Assembly (NCBI RefSeq): GCF_017948455.1
Contig: NZ_JAFFSU010000001.1
Span: 62,001-126,000, forward strand
Length of the DNA stretch: 64,000 nt
Direction of reading: 5' to 3'
Source: Streptomyces sp. GESEQ-4
GTDB lineage: Bacteria; Actinomycetota; Actinomycetes; Streptomycetales; Streptomycetaceae
The position numbers and the translations under genes were made by a program. The notes beneath the pieces are model-generated. The model made no database searches. It had not been told where the DNA came from and saw nothing but the letters and a program-made list of their open reading frames with translations. Positions 61,422 through 64,000 of the stretch are shown here, piece by piece. How positions within the stretch are numbered: position 1 is the first letter of the stretch; each line of letters opens with the position of its first letter.

Positions 61422-61821
61422 ATGTGCGACCGGACCCCAGGTACCGCCGTGCTCGTGGAGGACGACGGGCCGGTACGGGTGCGCCTTCGGCAGGATCGGG
61501 CTGATCGCGGACGCCGGACTGCTCTGGTCGCTGCCGGCGCGGGTCGGGCTGGGCACGGCGAAGCGTCTGTTGCTGTTCGGCGACGTGCTGGACTCGGGGG
61601 AGGCGGCCGCTCTCGGTCTGCCCGACGTCCTCTGCGAGCCCGGATCCGCACGGCAGGATGCGGTGCGGCCGGCCGGGCGGCTCGCAGAAGGCGCTCAGTC
61701 CTCCATCGCGGAGACCAAGCGGATCCTGACGTCCTGGCCCGCCGAACTCGCCGAGGACGTACGGGCACAGCCGCGACTGCCGGCCGGAGCGGACTTCGCC
61801 GAGGGCAGCAGCGCGTTCTAG
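61422..61821 (+). pseudogene. Enoyl-CoA hydratase, deleted and frameshifted
   Basis: The N-terminal part (MCDRTPGTAVLVEDDGPVRV from ATG 61422) reads in one frame, like a crotonase start. Near 61480 it switches to FGRIGLIADAGLLWSLP in another frame, the middle of the crotonase fold, then AETKRIL near the end. The core between them is missing, including the oxyanion-hole region. Stop at 61821. A working crotonase exists at 55137. Confidence 0.75.
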
Positions 61822-61941
61822 GCCGGAGGCGCTCCGCGGTTCACCGGACCGACCACGACGGAGCAGGCATGAGGCGGGCGGCGCGGGCCACAGCACCGAC
61901 GCGCCCGGCACAGCAGGTACGACAAGGTCGAGGAGAAACCT

Positions 61942-63258
61942 ATGGCGAGGCCCGGCTTTCCTCCCCGCACCCCGAAGGGTGATCGGGTGAACGTGGCAGA
62001 CACCGAGGGGGCGGAACGCTCCGAGTCGAGGCGGACCGCTCGTGACGCGGCCAAGCCTGCCGGGCCACTGGCGGGCATCACGGTGGTGTCTCTGGAGCAG
62101 GCGGTGGCGGCCCCCATCTGCACCCGCACCCTCGGTGACTTCGGGGCTCGGGTGATCAAGGTGGAGAACCCGGATGGCGGTGACTTCGCCCGGCACTACG
62201 ACGACGTGGTGGGCGGCATGGCGGCGCACTTCGTATGGGTCAACCGGGGCAAGGAGTCGGTCACGCTGAACCTGAAGGATCCGGCCGGGATGGCGGTACT
62301 CCACCGGTTGCTCGACCGCGCCGATGTGATGGTCTCCAATCTTGCTCCCGGTGCCACGGCGAGGCTCGGTATCGCGCCCGCCGACCTGGCCGTCAGCCAC
62401 CCGGAACTCATCGCCGTGGAGATCGACGGCTATGGGCCGGGAGGCCCGCTGTCCCACAAGCGCGCTTACGATCTGCTGGCCCAGGCGGAGTCGGGCGCAT
62501 GCGCGATGACAGGCTTTCCCGGTGCGCCGGCCAAGCCCGGTCCGCCGATGGCCGACGTGTGCACCGGCCTGTATGCCGCGTTGTCGGTTCTGGCGCTGCT
62601 CTGCGGCAAGGAGCGTGGCCATGGTCGCGGCGCCGCCGCGGTCGCGGTGAGCCTGTTCGACACGATGACGGAGTTGATGGGGTATCAGCTCACCTACACG
62701 CTGCACACGGGTGTGGACCAGCAGCCGGTCGGGATGGGCTCGCCCGCGGTGGCGCCGTACGGCGCCTACCGCACAGCGGACGGCCAGACCGTCGTCCTGG
62801 GCACGACGAACGACCGCGAATGGCAGCGCTTCGCGCGTGACCTTCTCGGCCGGTCCGACCTGGCCGACGACGAACGCTTTCGTACGACCTCCGGCCGGGC
62901 CGAGCACCGCGAGTTCCTGGACGCGGAGATCGCCGACTGGTGCGCACGCCATGACCTGACGCAGGTGCAGAGCGACGCGGATGCCGCAGGGATCGGGAAT
63001 GCCCGGTTCAACACACCGAGCGAGGTCATAGCCCATCCGCATCTGATGGCCCGCGACCGCTGGCGCCGGATCGACACACCTCACGGTCAGGTACCCGCTC
63101 TTCTTCCACCTCCGGTCATCGCCGGCTACGAGCCACCGATGGGTGGGATCCCCGCACTCGGTCAGCACACCGACGCCCTGCTCACCGAACTCGGCGTCAC
63201 CGAGGACGACATCGCTGTGCTGCGCGCACAAGGCACGGTTGCCCCGGCCCCTCGCTGA
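61942..63258 (+). CDS. Class III CoA-transferase (CaiB/BaiF)
   Basis: 438 residues. The catalytic Asp is Asp177 in RAYDLLAQAESG, where the carboxylate forms the enzyme-CoA anhydride in CoA-transferases; the first segment (SLEQAVAAPICTRTLGDFGA) binds CoA. It lacks the His/Asp racemase pair of the gene at 55912, so it should move CoA between acids. The ATG is preceded by GAGGAGAAACCT. The first ~40 residues are poorly ordered. May supply an alternative activation route to the ligase. Confidence 0.85.
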   Translation: MARPGFPPRTPKGDRVNVADTEGAERSESRRTARDAAKPAGPLAGITVVSLEQAVAAPICTRTLGDFGARVIKVENPDGGDFARHYDDVVGGMAAHFVWVNRGKESVTLNLKDPAGMAVLHRLLDRADVMVSNLAPGATARLGIAPADLAVSHPELIAVEIDGYGPGGPLSHKRAYDLLAQAESGACAMTGFPGAPAKPGPPMADVCTGLYAALSVLALLCGKERGHGRGAAAVAVSLFDTMTELMGYQLTYTLHTGVDQQPVGMGSPAVAPYGAYRTADGQTVVLGTTNDREWQRFARDLLGRSDLADDERFRTTSGRAEHREFLDAEIADWCARHDLTQVQSDADAAGIGNARFNTPSEVIAHPHLMARDRWRRIDTPHGQVPALLPPPVIAGYEPPMGGIPALGQHTDALLTELGVTEDDIAVLRAQGTVAPAPR

Positions 63259-63270
63259 GGTGCCGGATCC

Positions 63271-63552
63271 ATGCCTCGACGGCGCCATCGGGATGACCCT
63301 CGGCGGTCGCAGCGCGTACAAAGACCGTGGGCAATGCTGACGGCGTACGACATGCCCGGACGGCGGGCGTTCGCGCGACGATCGCTCGGTGTCAGGTTCC
63401 GGCGCGGGTCACTTCCGTTCCCGTCATTCTTCGCCGCCATCACCAAACCCGCGCCCAAGGGCCTGGTGATCGACTCCATGTACGCCGTCCACAGCGTCGA
63501 CGGAGCCATCGACTTCGCCACCGAACTGATCGAACTGGCAGAGAAGGGCTGA
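63271..63552 (+). other. Unrecognised open frame
   Basis: The first half reads as Arg-rich shadow. The last ~40 residues (FFAAITKPAPKGLVIDSMY, then AIDFATELIELAEKG) have natural amino-acid composition and could be the end of a decayed gene. I do not recognise the family. No clear Shine-Dalgarno precedes it. Confidence 0.3.
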
Positions 63553-63569
63553 CGCCGTTCCGGCCGGAA

Positions 63570-63948
63570 CGGCGAACGAAACAGACTGGCAAGCGTCGGG
63601 CGTCGGCCTGTGTCTCTCGGCGAACGCGGTCCGTGCGCTGTACCGCCTCGCCTTCGGTGACGAGGGGGCAAGCGTGCGGAACGCGTCGTGCGACAGTGGC
63701 TGCAGGACCACCGAGGACGCACTCTCGCGGAGTTCGATGCCGGCCAGATCTGGGGCGACGTCGGCGACTGCCGCGCAGTGTGCTTGACACGTCTCGACCC
63801 TCCACCGCTTCGGCTGTGGCAGGAATCCCCGGTGCCCGGGGTCGCGTTCGACGATCTCGACGTCCACGACGACTGGCCCTCCTGGCACCCGGAACAGGAG
63901 CTGCCCACCACCGAGGCCCCATCGCGGCCTCCGGTGGAAGTCATCTGA
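63570..63948 (+). pseudogene. FAD-dependent monooxygenase fragment, frameshifted
   Basis: In one frame TDWQASGVGLCLSANAVRAL (from 63581) resembles the early region of aromatic FAD monooxygenases after the FAD-binding strand. Then between about 63661 and 63690 the frame changes to RQWLQDHRGRTLAEFDAG and WGDVGDCRAVCLTR, the next conserved segment. After about 63790 the sequence no longer resembles the family, and the frame stops at 63948. The start, with the GxGxxG motif, is missing. The final 52 bases (DADLAIVDTNPL) look like the middle of another unrelated gene. Confidence 0.6.
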
Positions 63949-64000
63949 TCCGGATCGGCGACGACGCGGACCTGGCGATCGTGGACACCAACCCGCTGGA

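Overview
The window is high-GC DNA with GTG starts, four-base ATGA/GTGA overlaps between coupled genes, a MalFG-type sugar ABC transporter lacking its own ATPase, and many LacI/TetR/GntR regulators. All of this points to a Streptomyces chromosome, probably an accessory-rich part. The sequence alone does not settle the species.

Layout. (1) 69-6477: two LacI-controlled oxidoreductase units: PhyH dioxygenase, SDR and inositol-dehydrogenase-like Gfo/Idh/MocA on the minus strand, and a second Gfo/Idh/MocA facing its own LacI. (2) 6548-11658: a NagZ-type GH3, a VanY-type D,D-carboxypeptidase, an OmpR-type two-component pair and a membrane EEP hydrolase. (3) 11648-26312: a glycan-utilisation locus that reads as an intracellular N-glycan (mannose/GlcNAc) pathway: GH5-like clan-A glycosidase, BadF sugar kinase, GH3, lipoprotein and two permeases, GH38 alpha-mannosidase, RpiR regulator and SIS sugar isomerase. 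Three copies of one 15-bp operator-like sequence tie the transporter, mannosidase and isomerase together. (4) 26374-28196: an EamA exporter and a divergent LysR. (5) 28226-32905: a GntR-controlled aromatic operon for the gallate/4-oxalomesaconate lower route, with a type I (VOC) ring-cleaving dioxygenase and a truncated transporter. (6) 32998-35213: a TetR/MFS efflux pair with two operator palindromes.

(7) 35257-46634: a tRNA-Pro(GGG) gene and an 11-kb island bounded by two ~136-bp direct repeats that include the tRNA 3' part. Broken tyrosine-integrase pieces follow both repeats. The only intact island genes are two coupled ones: a flavin-dependent halogenase and a 2704-residue single-protein assembly line (acyl ligase-ACP-KS-AT-DH-KR-ACP-TE). 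I could not match this halogenase/ligase-PKS pair to a named product. It is the best candidate for an undescribed system in the window.

(8) 47074-63258: an acyl-CoA catabolic regulon: F420/LLM oxidoreductase, Liv-type ABC importer, TetR, HSD10-like SDR, crotonase, alpha-methylacyl-CoA racemase, acyl-CoA ligase, thiolase, acyl-CoA dehydrogenase and a class III CoA-transferase. Four copies of a CGAACGATCG motif flank the LLM gene, the transporter operon and the TetR gene, which suggests one TetR regulon. (9) 63259-64000: gene fragments, including a frameshifted FAD monooxygenase. Pseudogene remnants cluster around the island and at the right end, showing repeated deletion and decay.
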